NCBI RefSeq assembly: GCF_036046055.1
Contig: NZ_CP107939.1
Location: 4,464,001 to 4,528,000 of the forward strand
Reading direction: 5' to 3'
DNA from: Nocardia sp. NBC_00403
GTDB lineage: Bacteria; Actinomycetota; Actinomycetes; Mycobacteriales; Mycobacteriaceae
DNA: 64,000 nucleotides
Positions 9,032-18,026 of the stretch are shown in pieces. Each line of letters opens with the position of its first letter. Within the stretch, counting starts at the first letter, position 1. A program made the translations under genes and the position numbers. The notes beneath the pieces were generated by a model. The model ran no database searches, was not told the DNA's origin, and was given only the letters and a program-made list of their open reading frames with translations.

Positions 9032-9052
9032 TATTGCACTTGAACTGCAATA
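9032..9052. promoter_or_regulatory. Inverted repeat upstream of the alkylsulfatase gene
   Basis: TATTGCA-cttgaac-TGCAATA is a perfect 7-bp inverted repeat with a 7-bp spacer, in the 232-base gap between the alkylsulfatase (start 8953) and the permease end (9186). It is unusually AT-rich for the window. Position and symmetry suggest an operator; the regulator is not adjacent. Confidence 0.5.
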
Positions 9053-9185
9053 TAGTGGAAGGTGTCGAGTACGGAGTAGTCGGGGCGACGGTAGGGGTGG
9101 TGCACAAGGCCCGCCGCCCCTGGTGTCCACTGCGCCACCGAAGCGGCGCCGCAGGTGTCTACCCGGGTCGGCGGGCCGAGTTGGG

Positions 9186-10769
9186 TCAGGCGGTGACAGG
9201 TGCTTCGTCTTCGGAGACTCCGGCAGGCGGTGGTGTGTCTTCCACTGTCCGCTTCGGTCCGGTGAACCAACGCCTGGCCGACACAAACCACCAGATCCCG
9301 ATCGCGCCGACCACGACGACGAGCGTGATCGGTGCGTAATTCACGGTGTTCCAGGTGAATTCGCTGTTCCACGGGTAGCCGCGGTCATCGGTCGGCAGGA
9401 TGAAGAGCAGGCTGATGAACACGATCCATACCAGTGCGACGACGCCGACCGGCCGATACCAGGGGCCGAGTTGCCAAGGGCCGGTGCGGAATCTGCTGCC
9501 GTGCCACTGTCGCAACAGGATCGGGATGCCATAGGCGATATAGAGGCCGATGGTCGCGACGGAGGTGGCGGCCGCGTACGCGGTCGGCGCATTCGCCGCA
9601 GGCACCAGCATCGAGGGAATCAGCAGCACGAACGCAAAGAAGGAGATGAACAGCACCGCGTTCACCGGCACCTTCCGGGCCGAAAGTTTGCTCCAGAGCG
9701 CCGATCCCGGCACCGCACCGTCGCGAGAGAACGCGAAAAGCATGCGCGACGCGGAGGTCACCGAGGCGTATCCGCAGAACAATTGGGCGATAGCCGCGAT
9801 GATCAGCAGCAGCCCCGACCAGAACGAATTCAGCGAATTCTCCAGAATGTAGATCACCGGGTAGCCACTGTTCTTTTCCGGATTCAGCGCGTCGTCGAGA
9901 TTCGGTATCGCGAAGGTTACCGCCATGATCAGCAGATACCCGGCGACGGCCGAGACGAGGATCGTGTTGATGATGCCCTTCGCCGCCGTGCGCGCCGCGT
10001 CGTGCGTTTCCTCAGACATGTGCGCCGAGGCGTCGTAACCGGTGAACGTGTATTGGGCGTGCAGCAAACCGAGCAGGAAGCTGAACGCCACCCCGCCGAA
10101 GCCGACCGCACTGTTGTCGACGGTTTCGGTGAACACGAACCCGACGCTCTGGTGGTGGCTCGCGCCGAACCCGAGCACGATGACGAAGATCGCCACCCCG
10201 CCGACATGCCACCACGCCGAGATGTTGTTGATCACCGCCGACAGATGCGGCCCGATCGCGTTCAGCACCGCGTGCAGCACCAGAATGGCGATGTAGACGA
10301 GAAAAATCGCGGTGCGATCGGTTCCGATGTCGATGCCGATGACATTCAGCACCGCGGTGGTGAAAATGGCCGCGCCGTAATCGATGGCCGCGGTCACCGC
10401 GATCTGGCCGATCAGGTTGAACCAGCCGGTGAACCATCCCCACACCGGGCCGCCGAGCTCCGAAGCCCACCAGTACAGGCCGCCGGAAGTCGGATAGGCG
10501 GAGGCCAACTCGGCCATGGCAAGTCCGACGAACAACACCATCACCGAGACCAGCGGCCAACCCCAGGCCATGGTGATCGGTCCACCGTTGGCCAGACCGA
10601 TTCCGTAACTGGCCAATCCGCCCGTCAAGATCGAGACAATGGTGAAGCTGATGGCGAAGTTCGAGAATCCGGACCAGGATCGGGATAGTTCTTGTTTGTA
10701 ACCGAGTTCGGCGAGCCTGCGTTCGTCGTCCGACGGTGTTGGGGATTGCGGTGATTGGGCTTCGGTCAT
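9186..10769 (-). CDS. APC superfamily amino acid/GABA permease
   Basis: The 527-residue protein has about 12 hydrophobic segments, starting at WSGFSNFAISFTIVSILTGG. The motif ADLASAYPTSGGLYWW-like (AELASAYPTSGGLYWWASE, near residue 90) is the signature of the eukaryotic-type GABA/choline permease branch of APC transporters (TC 2.A.3.4). TGYDASAHMSEET in the middle is the second family marker. The ATG has GGGAG upstream. The likely role is proton-coupled uptake of an amino acid, GABA or a related amine. It lies downstream of no obvious partner, and the alkylsulfatase gene that follows has its own upstream region. Confidence 0.92.
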   Translation of the reverse strand: MTEAQSPQSPTPSDDERRLAELGYKQELSRSWSGFSNFAISFTIVSILTGGLASYGIGLANGGPITMAWGWPLVSVMVLFVGLAMAELASAYPTSGGLYWWASELGGPVWGWFTGWFNLIGQIAVTAAIDYGAAIFTTAVLNVIGIDIGTDRTAIFLVYIAILVLHAVLNAIGPHLSAVINNISAWWHVGGVAIFVIVLGFGASHHQSVGFVFTETVDNSAVGFGGVAFSFLLGLLHAQYTFTGYDASAHMSEETHDAARTAAKGIINTILVSAVAGYLLIMAVTFAIPNLDDALNPEKNSGYPVIYILENSLNSFWSGLLLIIAAIAQLFCGYASVTSASRMLFAFSRDGAVPGSALWSKLSARKVPVNAVLFISFFAFVLLIPSMLVPAANAPTAYAAATSVATIGLYIAYGIPILLRQWHGSRFRTGPWQLGPWYRPVGVVALVWIVFISLLFILPTDDRGYPWNSEFTWNTVNYAPITLVVVVGAIGIWWFVSARRWFTGPKRTVEDTPPPAGVSEDEAPVTA

Positions 10770-11095
10770 TTTTGCTCCCGGGTGAAAACGCTGCCCTCAT
10801 ACGGCGTTTGCCAGAAGATAAGTGTGAAGCGAACGCTGGTCAATCGCAGGAAAACATCGAAACCCGGCGGATTCACGATCGACCCGCGCCTGTTACCTGT
10901 CGCCTTGTCTACCCAGGAGCGCGCACCGCCTTCACAGCGTCGGTGGGCGACGGGCTGGTGGTCGGGGTCTCCACAGGACTTCCACACTATGAGCCGGTGA
11001 TCTGCGCAACCGGTTCCTAGGGTTTGTGGGCAGAAGGAGCCTGAACGGGCCGATCGTCTGCTCGGCGGGGATCCGGCCGGGTGCAGGAGGTTCTG
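10770..11095. other. Intergenic stretch, no gene seen
   Basis: No reading frame here has a ribosome site together with protein-like composition. The stretch holds the promoter of the minus-strand permease on the left and the leader of the small frameshifted ORF on the right, with AGGAGG at 11085-11090. No convincing hairpin or riboswitch was seen. Confidence 0.5.
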
Positions 11096-11291
11096 ATGGA
11101 TAATTCGAATGAGTTCTCGAGGTGGACCCAGGAATTCGATGCGAAGGCAGTTGCGCGCGCAGCTCCCGGCGATCCGGAGTGGGGGAGCGGAGTTGGTGCT
11201 CGTGGTCGCCGAGATCGTCGCTGCAGAGGAAGCAGGATGTCAATACCGTGCCCTTCGCGATAGTTCGCGGGTGCGCAGGGCGCAGCTGTGA
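11096..11291 (+). pseudogene. Small hypothetical ORF, frameshifted at a G5 run
   Basis: A strong AGGAGG lies five bases before the ATG at 11096. The first frame gives a protein-like N-terminus (MDNSNEFSRWTQEFDAKAVA, up to DPEWG) and then turns into arginine-rich nonsense. Removing one G from the run at 11181-11185 joins it to GAELVLVVAEIVAAEEAG and a stop at 11291, giving about 64 coherent residues. Either a real frameshift or an assembly error in the homopolymer explains this. I do not recognise the family. It lies 129 bases before the flavoprotein gene, which it might precede in an operon. Confidence 0.5.
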
Positions 11292-11419
11292 TGGCGACTG
11301 TGCGTGCGATGGCGTGTGCGACTGCGGCTGTCGAAGGCCGGGGTTCTTGTCCAGTACGACTCACCGCCGTGCTCGTGCATATCAGGTCCGAGGTCCGCGA
11401 TTCGTGGTATCGAGGACGT

Positions 11420-12973
11420 ATGAAGCCGACCGGTTCCTTTTACGACGTGGTTGTCGTCGGTGGTGGTCACAACGGGTTGGTGGCCGCTGCCTACCTGGCG
11501 CGGGCGGGGCGGTCGGTGCTCGTGCTCGAGCGGCAGGCTTACACCGGTGGTGCAGCGGTGTCGGCGCGGGTGTTCGCGGGCGTCGATGCGCGGGTGTCGC
11601 GGTATTCGTATCTGGTGAGTTTGTTGCCGCAGCAGATTGTGCGGGAGTTGGGATTGCGGTTTGCGACGCGGCGCAGGCGGATCTCTTCGTTCACGCCGGT
11701 GGGTACAGGCGGGTTGTTGATCGACACCGGGTCGGCGGCTCGGACACGGGAGAGCTTCCAGCGGCTCACCGGGTCCGATCACGATTTCGAGGCATGGCAG
11801 CGGTTCTACGGACGGACGGGTGTGCTCGCACAACGCGTGTTCCCGACGATGACCGAGCCGTTGCCGACCCGTGCGCAACTGCAAGACATCGTCGGCGACT
11901 CCACCACCTGGTCGGCGTTGTTCGAGCGTCCGCTGGGGGAGACGATCGAGGCGGAGTTCGCTGACGACACGGTGCGGGGTGTCGTGCTCACCGATGGGCT
12001 CATCGGAACCTTCACGCACGCACACGATCCGGAGCTGCGCCAGAACCGCTGCTTCCTCTATCACGTGATCGGTGGCGGCACCGGCGACTGGGATGTGCCG
12101 ATCGGCGGTATGGGCGCGCTCACCGACGCACTCGCCGTCGCCGCTCGTGCCGCAGGCGCCGAACTGGTCACCGACTGCGAGGTGACGGCCGTCGAAACCG
12201 ATGACGTCACGACCGAAGTGCGCTTCCGCGACGGTGCGGTGGCAGCGGGCCACGTGCTGGTGAACGCGGCGCCGCACGAGCTGCGACGCCTGCTCGGCGA
12301 GCCCGATCAGCCGAAACCCGAAGGCTCCCAACTCAAAGTGAACATGGTCCTACGCCGGCTACCGCGGTTGCGTGACGCGGCCACCGATCCGGGCGAGGCA
12401 TTCGCCGGGACCTTCCATATCGCCGAATCGTATACCCAACTGGACCACGCCTACCGGGAAGCGGCCGGTGGGCACATCCCCTCCGCGCCACCGTCGGAGA
12501 TCTACTGCCACACCTTGACCGACCCCTCGATCCTCGCGCCGGATGCCGCCGGTCTGCACACGCTGACCCTGTTCGGGTTGCACACGCCTGCCAGGCTTTT
12601 CGACACCGACCCCGAGGCGGCGAAGGCCGCAGCGGTGCAGGCCACTCTCGCACAACTGGATGCGGTACTCGCCGAGCCGATCACCGATTGTCTCGCCCTC
12701 GACGAGCACGGTTCCCCGTGCATCGAGGCGAAATCCCCACTCGACCTGGAACACGAGATCGGCCTACCCGGCGGCCACATCTTCCACCGCGACCTGGCCT
12801 TCCCGTACCGAGCCGACGACGCGGACGACGATCCCGCCGCCCGCTGGGGCGTGTCGACCGGACACCGGACCGTATTCCTTTGCGGCGCAGGCGCAGTGCG
12901 CGGCGGCGGTGTCAGTGGCATCCCCGGCCACAACGCGGCCATGGCCGTACTCGAATCGCCGGGAGTCAACTGA
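11420..12973 (+). CDS. Phytoene-dehydrogenase-like FAD-dependent oxidoreductase
   Basis: The start is the ATG at 11420, preceded by GAGGAC; the open frame continues 132 bases upstream without protein-like sequence. The 517-residue protein begins with a dinucleotide-binding motif (VVVVGGGHNGLVAAAYLARAG, residues 9-29), followed by VLERQAYTGGAA, the CrtI/amine-oxidase-like FAD contact. The C-terminal LCGAGAVRGGGVSGIPGHNAA is the family's second FAD motif. It resembles the PYROXD2/COG1233 group, whose substrates are mostly unknown. No carotenoid synthesis genes are adjacent, so a direct phytoene desaturase role is not supported. Confidence 0.88.
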   Translation: MKPTGSFYDVVVVGGGHNGLVAAAYLARAGRSVLVLERQAYTGGAAVSARVFAGVDARVSRYSYLVSLLPQQIVRELGLRFATRRRRISSFTPVGTGGLLIDTGSAARTRESFQRLTGSDHDFEAWQRFYGRTGVLAQRVFPTMTEPLPTRAQLQDIVGDSTTWSALFERPLGETIEAEFADDTVRGVVLTDGLIGTFTHAHDPELRQNRCFLYHVIGGGTGDWDVPIGGMGALTDALAVAARAAGAELVTDCEVTAVETDDVTTEVRFRDGAVAAGHVLVNAAPHELRRLLGEPDQPKPEGSQLKVNMVLRRLPRLRDAATDPGEAFAGTFHIAESYTQLDHAYREAAGGHIPSAPPSEIYCHTLTDPSILAPDAAGLHTLTLFGLHTPARLFDTDPEAAKAAAVQATLAQLDAVLAEPITDCLALDEHGSPCIEAKSPLDLEHEIGLPGGHIFHRDLAFPYRADDADDDPAARWGVSTGHRTVFLCGAGAVRGGGVSGIPGHNAAMAVLESPGVN

Positions 12974-13022
12974 ACGTCGACTCCAGCCCGAGCGATTCGT
13001 GCACCAGCGATGATCGGCTAGC

Positions 13023-14112
13023 TGTACTGACCATGGACGTTGGTGACGGCGTGGCGAGCTGACATGGCGAAGACCTCCGAGTGAAGTGCGAGCTGTCTAG
13101 GAACGCATTCACCTGTCGGAGGTCTTCGTGTCTCACCGTAATGCCCCGCTCACGGAGTTGGGCCGGTTGCGTCTTGCTCGTTGTGTCGTCGATGAAGGTT
13201 GGCCGCTCCGCCGGGCGGCCGAACGGTTCCAGGTCTCGGCCACCACCGCGTCGAGGTGGGCGGGTCGCTATCGCCTGCAGGGCCCGGCGGGCATGGTCGA
13301 TCGGTCCTCGCGACCACATCACAGCCCGCGCCGGACACCGACTCGCACCGAACGCCGCATCATCAAAGTTCGTGTGCTGCGCCGATGGGGACCGGCCCGC
13401 ATCGCCTACCTACTGGGCTTGCATCCCTCGACGGTGCACCGGGTCCTGACCCGCTACCGGCTGGCACGGCTGCGCTGGCTCGACCGCGCCACCAGCCAAC
13501 CGGTACGCCGCTATGAACACGATGCCCCGGGCGATCTGATCCACATCGACGTCAAGAAACTCGGCAAGATCCCCGACGGCGGTGGCTGGCGCAAGCTCGG
13601 CCGTTCCGCTGGCAACCGAAATTCCCAGGCGCACAAGCTAACCAGGGTCAACAATGTTCACGGCAACCCGATGCACGGCTACCACTACCTGCACACTGCC
13701 CTCGATGATCATTCCCGGCTGGCCTATACCGAACTCCTCGGTGACGAGCGCAAGGAAACCGCCGCCGCGTTCTGGGCACGCGCCAACGCCTGGTTCACCG
13801 CCAACGGCATCATCACCCGAAAGGTGTTGACCGACAACGGGTCCTGCTACCGATCCCGCACCTTCGCCGAGGCCCTAGGGCCGGTGGTCCACAAACGCAC
13901 CCGTCCCTACCGGCCCCAAACCAACGGCAAGGTCGAACGCTTCCACCGCACCCTGGCCGACGAGTGGGCCTATGCGCGGCTCTACCGCAGCGATGTTGAA
14001 CGATGCGCAGCCTTCACCACCTGGCTCCACACCTACAATCACCACCGCGGCCACACCGCACTCGCAGGCCACCCGCCCGCTAGCCGCGTTACTAACCTCT
14101 CAGGTCAGTACA
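13023..14112 (+). mobile_element. IS481-family insertion sequence, intact
   Basis: The element is 1,090 bp with ends TGTACTGACC (13023-13032) and GGTCAGTACA (14103-14112), a perfect 10-bp terminal inverted repeat that continues imperfectly for about 19 more bases. A 6-bp direct repeat GCTAGC flanks it on both sides (13017-13022 and 14113-14118). This matches the NCTAGN target known for IS481. It sits in the gap between two unrelated genes and interrupts neither. It carries one transposase gene, preceded by a long hairpin. Intact ends and an intact target duplication suggest recent insertion. Confidence 0.93.
13069..13127 (+). promoter_or_regulatory. Hairpin masking the transposase ribosome-binding site
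   Basis: GAAGACCTCCGA (13069-13080) pairs perfectly with TCGGAGGTCTTC (13116-13127). The right arm contains the transposase Shine-Dalgarno GGAGG and ends directly before the GTG start at 13128. An inner 5-bp stem (GTGAA 13081-13085 with TTCAC 13108-13112) extends it after a three-base bulge. Such foldbacks limit transposase translation, especially from read-through transcripts. Confidence 0.75.
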
Positions 14113-14117
14113 GCTAG
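13128..14117 (+). CDS. IS481-family transposase
   Basis: The 329-residue protein starts at GTG 13128 (GGAGG five bases upstream). N-terminal helix-turn-helix domains cover about residues 8-115 (AAERFQVSATTASRW). The DDE integrase core has D141 (LIHIDVKKLG), D236 (LTDNGSCYRS) and E270 (NGKVERFHRTL); the 33-residue gap between the last two fits DD(33-35)E enzymes. Nothing is truncated, so it is probably active. The TAG stop (14115-14117) lies outside the element, in the right copy of the CTAG target duplication. The insertion site therefore supplies the stop codon. Confidence 0.95.
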   Translation: MSHRNAPLTELGRLRLARCVVDEGWPLRRAAERFQVSATTASRWAGRYRLQGPAGMVDRSSRPHHSPRRTPTRTERRIIKVRVLRRWGPARIAYLLGLHPSTVHRVLTRYRLARLRWLDRATSQPVRRYEHDAPGDLIHIDVKKLGKIPDGGGWRKLGRSAGNRNSQAHKLTRVNNVHGNPMHGYHYLHTALDDHSRLAYTELLGDERKETAAAFWARANAWFTANGIITRKVLTDNGSCYRSRTFAEALGPVVHKRTRPYRPQTNGKVERFHRTLADEWAYARLYRSDVERCAAFTTWLHTYNHHRGHTALAGHPPASRVTNLSGQYS

Positions 14118-14165
14118 CGCACCCCGGATCCACTGACCGGACCGGATGAATGGGACATGGTGGCG

Positions 14166-14189
14166 GGGCCTTCTCGACGTTCGCCGCAA
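14166..14189 (+). repeat. Dispersed 24-bp repeat, copy 1
   Basis: GGGCCTTCTCGACGTTCGCC plus GCAA recurs at 40765-40788 with two mismatches in 24. This copy lies 57 bases before the nitronate monooxygenase start; the other lies 37 bases before hutU. Both copies are in the same orientation relative to the downstream gene, so this could be a shared regulatory site or a small dispersed repeat. Confidence 0.55.
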
Positions 14190-14245
14190 CTGTGTCCCGT
14201 TCGCCGGGGATAGTAGGTTGGGATGGGGAACGGAAAGGGGTGGTG

Positions 14246-15220
14246 ATGGGGTTGCGGACGGATCTGACCGAGATGTTCGGGATCGAGCATCCGATCGTGC
14301 TCGCGCCGATGGGTGGTGTGGCCGGCGGGGTGTTGGCGGCGGCGGTGTCCGAGGCGGGCGGGCTCGGGTTGATCGGCTCCGGCGGGGGTGATCGCGAGTG
14401 GCTCGATCGCGAATGCGGGCTTGCTGCCGCCCGTACTGACAAGCCGTGGGGCATCGGCCTGTTGATTTGGGCGGTCGACAGCGACATCGTGCTGTCGGTA
14501 GTCGAGCGGCGCCCGCACGCGATCATGCTGTCGTTCGGTGACCCGGCCCCGTACGCCGCGATGATCCGCGACGCCGGAATCCGTCTGCTGGTGCAGGTGA
14601 CCACCATGGACGAGGCCAGCCGCGCGCTCGATGCGGGAGCTGACGTGGTCATCGCACAGGGTGGCGAGGCGGGCGGGCACTGCGGTGCTCGGGCGACGCT
14701 GCCGTTCGTGCCGAGCGTTGTCGACCTGGCCGCGGGCACGCCGGTGCTCGCCGCAGGCGGCATAGCCGACGGTCGCGGTCTCGCCGCCGCGCTCACCCTG
14801 GGCGCCGCGGGTGCGCTCATCGGAACCCGTTTCGAGGCGACCCATGAGGCACTGATCTCGGCGGCGGAAGCCAAAGCGATTGTCGCCGCACGGGCGAGCG
14901 ACACCGAGCGCAACCGGGCCCTCGATATCGCGCGGGGGTCTCCGTGGCCCGCCGAGTATCCGGCCCGCACCCTACGCAACGTATTCCTGGACCGCTGGCA
15001 CGGCCGCGAGGCGGAACTGGCTGGTGATTCCGTTGCGCTACAGGAATATCGAGATGCGGCCGAAAGAGAGGACCCGGACTACGTACCGGTGTGGGCAGGC
15101 GAGGCCGTCGATCTCATCACCGGGCTCGAGTCCGCCGCAGACCTGGTCGGTCGCATCAGCCGGGGTGCCGAGCAGGCGATCCTGCACGCCGCGCAGCGGT
15201 GCATTGCCACTTCGGAATGA
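14246..15220 (+). CDS. Nitronate monooxygenase (2-nitropropane dioxygenase family)
   Basis: The ATG at 14246, after AAAGGGG, gives 324 residues. The FMN-binding TIM barrel is recognisable: EHPIVLAPMGGVAGGVLAAAVSEAG near the N-terminus, then DVVIAQGGEAGGHCG (about residues 130-145; the histidine is the conserved catalytic-site position), VLAAGGIADGRGLAAALTLGA and GALIGTRF. These enzymes oxidise toxic alkyl nitronates such as propionate-3-nitronate, using FMN and oxygen. Related proteins include enoyl-ACP reductase-like FabK, but the short N-terminus and the GGEAGGH motif favour nitronate monooxygenase. It is a single-gene unit just right of the insertion sequence. Confidence 0.9.
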   Translation: MGLRTDLTEMFGIEHPIVLAPMGGVAGGVLAAAVSEAGGLGLIGSGGGDREWLDRECGLAAARTDKPWGIGLLIWAVDSDIVLSVVERRPHAIMLSFGDPAPYAAMIRDAGIRLLVQVTTMDEASRALDAGADVVIAQGGEAGGHCGARATLPFVPSVVDLAAGTPVLAAGGIADGRGLAAALTLGAAGALIGTRFEATHEALISAAEAKAIVAARASDTERNRALDIARGSPWPAEYPARTLRNVFLDRWHGREAELAGDSVALQEYRDAAEREDPDYVPVWAGEAVDLITGLESAADLVGRISRGAEQAILHAAQRCIATSE

Positions 15221-15522
15221 CCAGTGACGGTGAGCTGCCGGGCTCGTCGATAGTCGATCAGGGCGCATCCCCGCCGCCGGCGCTGCGCGGTCCCGCTCAC
15301 CGTGTCGATCCGAGTCCGCGCGGCTGACCTGCGGCAATCTCGACGAATCGCCTGGGCGATCGGGCCGCTGAGCTGCGGTCGAGCCGATATCATCGTTCGC
15401 ACGGCGCAACTGCCCAGACAGGTTCTACTTGGTGATTTGCGCACACTATATGCCCTGGTAGATCGACGATTCGAAGTATCGCGCCGACGCTCGGGCTCCA
15501 GCGTCGAGCGGCGAGGACTTGA
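15221..15522. other. Intergenic stretch, no gene seen
   Basis: The 302 bases between the nitronate monooxygenase and the secreted-protein gene have no protein-like frame. No convincing terminator was seen. The AT-richer part near 15430-15480 probably holds the promoter of the gene at 15523. Confidence 0.45.
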
Positions 15523-15969
15523 ATGACGACCTACCGGACCATCGGAACCAGGACAGCCACCACAGCACGCCGTCGTCTGCGTGCGGTGGCCGGTGCGGCG
15601 ACGCTAATGACGGCGATGGCCGCCATCACCTTCGCCACCCCGACCGCGGGCGCAGCGGTGCGACAGCTCGGCGTCTTTCCCGACAACGCCTACGGGCTCG
15701 CCACGAACTACGGCACCGGCTGCGCGTACACGCTGGAGGCCATCCTCACCGAGGCTGTCGACCCGGTGTTCTTCTACGACAACGGCGTCCCGCTCGGCGG
15801 CATCGCCCCGACCGGAGGCGTCGCCCTCTTCACCTGGGTCCCGACCACCGTGGGCAGGCACACGCTCGCCGCTGTCCAACTGCCGGACAACAACATCGTC
15901 GCGACCGTGGACATCCGCGTCGGCACCGGCACCCATGTCGGCTGGTCCTGCGTCGTCTTCGGCGGCTGA
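15523..15969 (+). CDS. Small secreted protein, Ig-like fold likely
   Basis: The 148-residue protein has a signal peptide: twin arginines near residue 18, a hydrophobic AGAATLMTAMAAITFATPTAGA and likely cleavage after AGA near residue 44. The mature part has two cysteines (in GTGCAYT and GWSCVVFGG, likely disulfide-bonded) and the pattern VFFYDNGVPLGGIAPTGGVALFTWVPTTVGRHTLAAVQ. That pattern resembles bacterial Ig-like repeats ending in a W.P...G.H.L. core. I recognise such proteins as multi-copy in Nocardia, but no function is known. It converges with ctaD, 24 bases away. Confidence 0.75.
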   Translation: MTTYRTIGTRTATTARRRLRAVAGAATLMTAMAAITFATPTAGAAVRQLGVFPDNAYGLATNYGTGCAYTLEAILTEAVDPVFFYDNGVPLGGIAPTGGVALFTWVPTTVGRHTLAAVQLPDNNIVATVDIRVGTGTHVGWSCVVFGG

Positions 15970-15993
15970 ACGCAGCGCCGGCACCCGGCCCGG

Positions 15994-17745
15994 CTACTTC
16001 GCCTCGTGCGCCTCGTGCGCTTCGTGCACCTCGTGGGTGGTGTGCTGGGGCGCGCCCCACCCGACGTGTGCTTCGGTGCGCATCCGGTCGACCATGTGCG
16101 GGTAGTGCAACTCGAAAGCCGGTCGCTCCGAACGGATCCTGGGGAGCTCGTAGAAGTTGTGCCGCGGCGGCGGGCAACTGGTCGCCCATTCCAGGGAGTT
16201 GCCGTAGCCCCATGGATCGTCGACCGTGACGACCTCGCCGTAGCGGTAGGTCTTGAAGACGTTCCAGACGAACGGCAGCACCGAGGCGCCCAGGATGAAC
16301 GAGCCGATGGTGGAAATGGTGTTCAGTGTGGTGAAGCCGTCACCGGGCAGGTAGTCGGCGTAGCGGCGTGGCATACCGGTGGCGCCGAGCCAGTGTTGGA
16401 CGAGGAAGGTGGCGTGGAAGCCGAGGAAGGTGGTCCAGAAGTGCCACTTGCCGAGCCGCTCGTCCATCATGCGACCGGTCATCTTGGGGAACCAGAAGTA
16501 GATTCCGGCGTAGGTGGCGAACGCGATGGTGCCGAAGAGCACGTAATGGAAATGGGCGACAACGAAATACGTGTCGGACACGTGGAAGTCCATGGGCGGG
16601 CTGGCCAGTAGGACACCGGACAGACCACCGAACAAGAAGGTGACGATGAACCCGACCGAGAACAGCATCGGCGTCTCGAAGGTCAGCTGACCGCGCCACA
16701 TGGTGCCGATCCAGTTGAAGAATTTCACCCCGGTCGGAACTGCGATGAGGAACGTCATGAACGAGAAGTACGGCAGTAGGACGGCTCCGGTGGCGTACAT
16801 GTGGTGCGCCCACACCGCGATCGACAGGGCTCCGATGGCGAACGTCGCATAAACCAGCGCGGTGTAACCGAAGATCGGTTTGCGACTGAACACCGGGAAG
16901 ATCTCCGACACGATGCCGAAGAACGGCAGCGCGATGATGTACACCTCGGGATGGCCGAAATACCAGAACAGGTGCTGGTAGAGAAGTGTGCCGCCGGTGG
17001 CAGGATCGTAGATGTGACCACCGAGGTGCCGGTCGAAGTACAGCGCGAGCAGCGCCGCGGTCAGAATCGGGAACGCGAGCAGGATCAAGATGCTGGTCAC
17101 CAGAATCGTCCAGACGAACACGGGCAACCGGAACAGTGTCATGCCGGGGCAGCGCAGGCACACCACCGTCGTGATCATGTTGACCGCGCCGAGGATGGTG
17201 CCGAGGCCTGATACCGCAAGGCCGAAGATCCACAGATCGGCACCGACGCCCGGTGAGTGCACGATGGCGGCGAGTGGGTTGTAGGCGGTCCAGCCGAAGT
17301 CGGCGGCGCCACCCGGGGTGACGAAGCCCGCGGTAGCCATGGTCGCACCGAACAGGTACAGCCAGTAGCTGATGGCGTTCAGACGGGGGAACGCGACATC
17401 GGGCGAGCCGATTTGCAGGGGAAGCACGATATTCGCGAACGCGAACACCACGGCTGTCGCGTAGAACAGCAACATGATCGTGCCGTGCATGGTGAACAGC
17501 TGATTGAACTGTTCCGGCGAAAGAAATTGCAGACCCGGCCTGGCCAGCTCACCGCGCATCAGCAGGGCAAGCAGACCACCGACCATGAAGAACGACATCG
17601 ACGTGAACAGGTACATCTGGCCGAGCACCTTCGGGTCGGTCGTGGTGACCACCCGGTAGATGGCCGAGCCCTTCGGCCCGAACCGCGCAGGAAACGGCCG
17701 AGTCGCTACCAACTGCGGCACTGGCTGTGGCTCAACGGCGGTCAC
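15994..17745 (-). CDS. ctaD: Cytochrome c oxidase subunit I (aa3 type)
   Basis: The GTG at 17745 has AGGAGG four bases upstream, so it is preferred over the longer frame to 17853; this gives 583 residues. All core motifs are visible: [14 protein letters not shown] (haem a ligand), [17 protein letters not shown] (CuB ligand and cross-linked tyrosine), WAHHMYATG (CuB His pair) and [11 protein letters not shown] (haem a3 and haem a ligands). About twelve membrane segments are present. The enzyme reduces oxygen to water while pumping protons. It is monocistronic, as in mycobacteria, where the other subunits lie elsewhere. The C-terminus carries an unusual [12 protein letters not shown] repeat. 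Confidence 0.97.
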   Translation of the reverse strand: MTAVEPQPVPQLVATRPFPARFGPKGSAIYRVVTTTDPKVLGQMYLFTSMSFFMVGGLLALLMRGELARPGLQFLSPEQFNQLFTMHGTIMLLFYATAVVFAFANIVLPLQIGSPDVAFPRLNAISYWLYLFGATMATAGFVTPGGAADFGWTAYNPLAAIVHSPGVGADLWIFGLAVSGLGTILGAVNMITTVVCLRCPGMTLFRLPVFVWTILVTSILILLAFPILTAALLALYFDRHLGGHIYDPATGGTLLYQHLFWYFGHPEVYIIALPFFGIVSEIFPVFSRKPIFGYTALVYATFAIGALSIAVWAHHMYATGAVLLPYFSFMTFLIAVPTGVKFFNWIGTMWRGQLTFETPMLFSVGFIVTFLFGGLSGVLLASPPMDFHVSDTYFVVAHFHYVLFGTIAFATYAGIYFWFPKMTGRMMDERLGKWHFWTTFLGFHATFLVQHWLGATGMPRRYADYLPGDGFTTLNTISTIGSFILGASVLPFVWNVFKTYRYGEVVTVDDPWGYGNSLEWATSCPPPRHNFYELPRIRSERPAFELHYPHMVDRMRTEAHVGWGAPQHTTHEVHEAHEAHEAK

Positions 17746-18026
17746 TGATCCTCCTGGCTGCGGGACGAACCTGACAACAAACCAGCGATAGCGTATGCGC
17801 GGCAAACCCGCATTCGGGCGAACAACCTGCGGACACGCCCTACTCGCAGACAAATTCTAGCGAGGAGTAACCCCTCATGGCCATGGCTCGACGCGGCTGA
17901 ACACCCTATCGGTCCCACAGCGCCGCGACTATGGCCGAATACGTCGATTGATGGAGTGGATCGTGCGTCGCCGAACGGCCGGCGCTCTCCGGCGAGCGCA
18001 CGGCGCCAGTTGTCACGAGTGCCGCC
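17746..18026. other. Upstream region of ctaD, no gene seen
   Basis: The region contains the ctaD leader and presumably its promoter on the minus strand. GAGG(17861 region)...CCTC forms only a small hairpin. Plus-strand frames here read as arginine- and cysteine-rich shadow, so none is called. Confidence 0.4.

Noticed and set aside
7904..9043. 379-codon plus-strand frame opposite the alkylsulfatase
   Set aside because: It is a shadow of a gene with a Tat signal and zinc motif; no start context.
9123..10688. 521-codon plus-strand frame opposite the APC permease
   Set aside because: It is charged and repetitive without family features, whereas the permease has clear membrane motifs.
13017..13022. 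A composite transposon or genomic island around the IS element
   Set aside because: Only one copy of the IS is present, with its own target duplication, and neighbouring base composition is ordinary.
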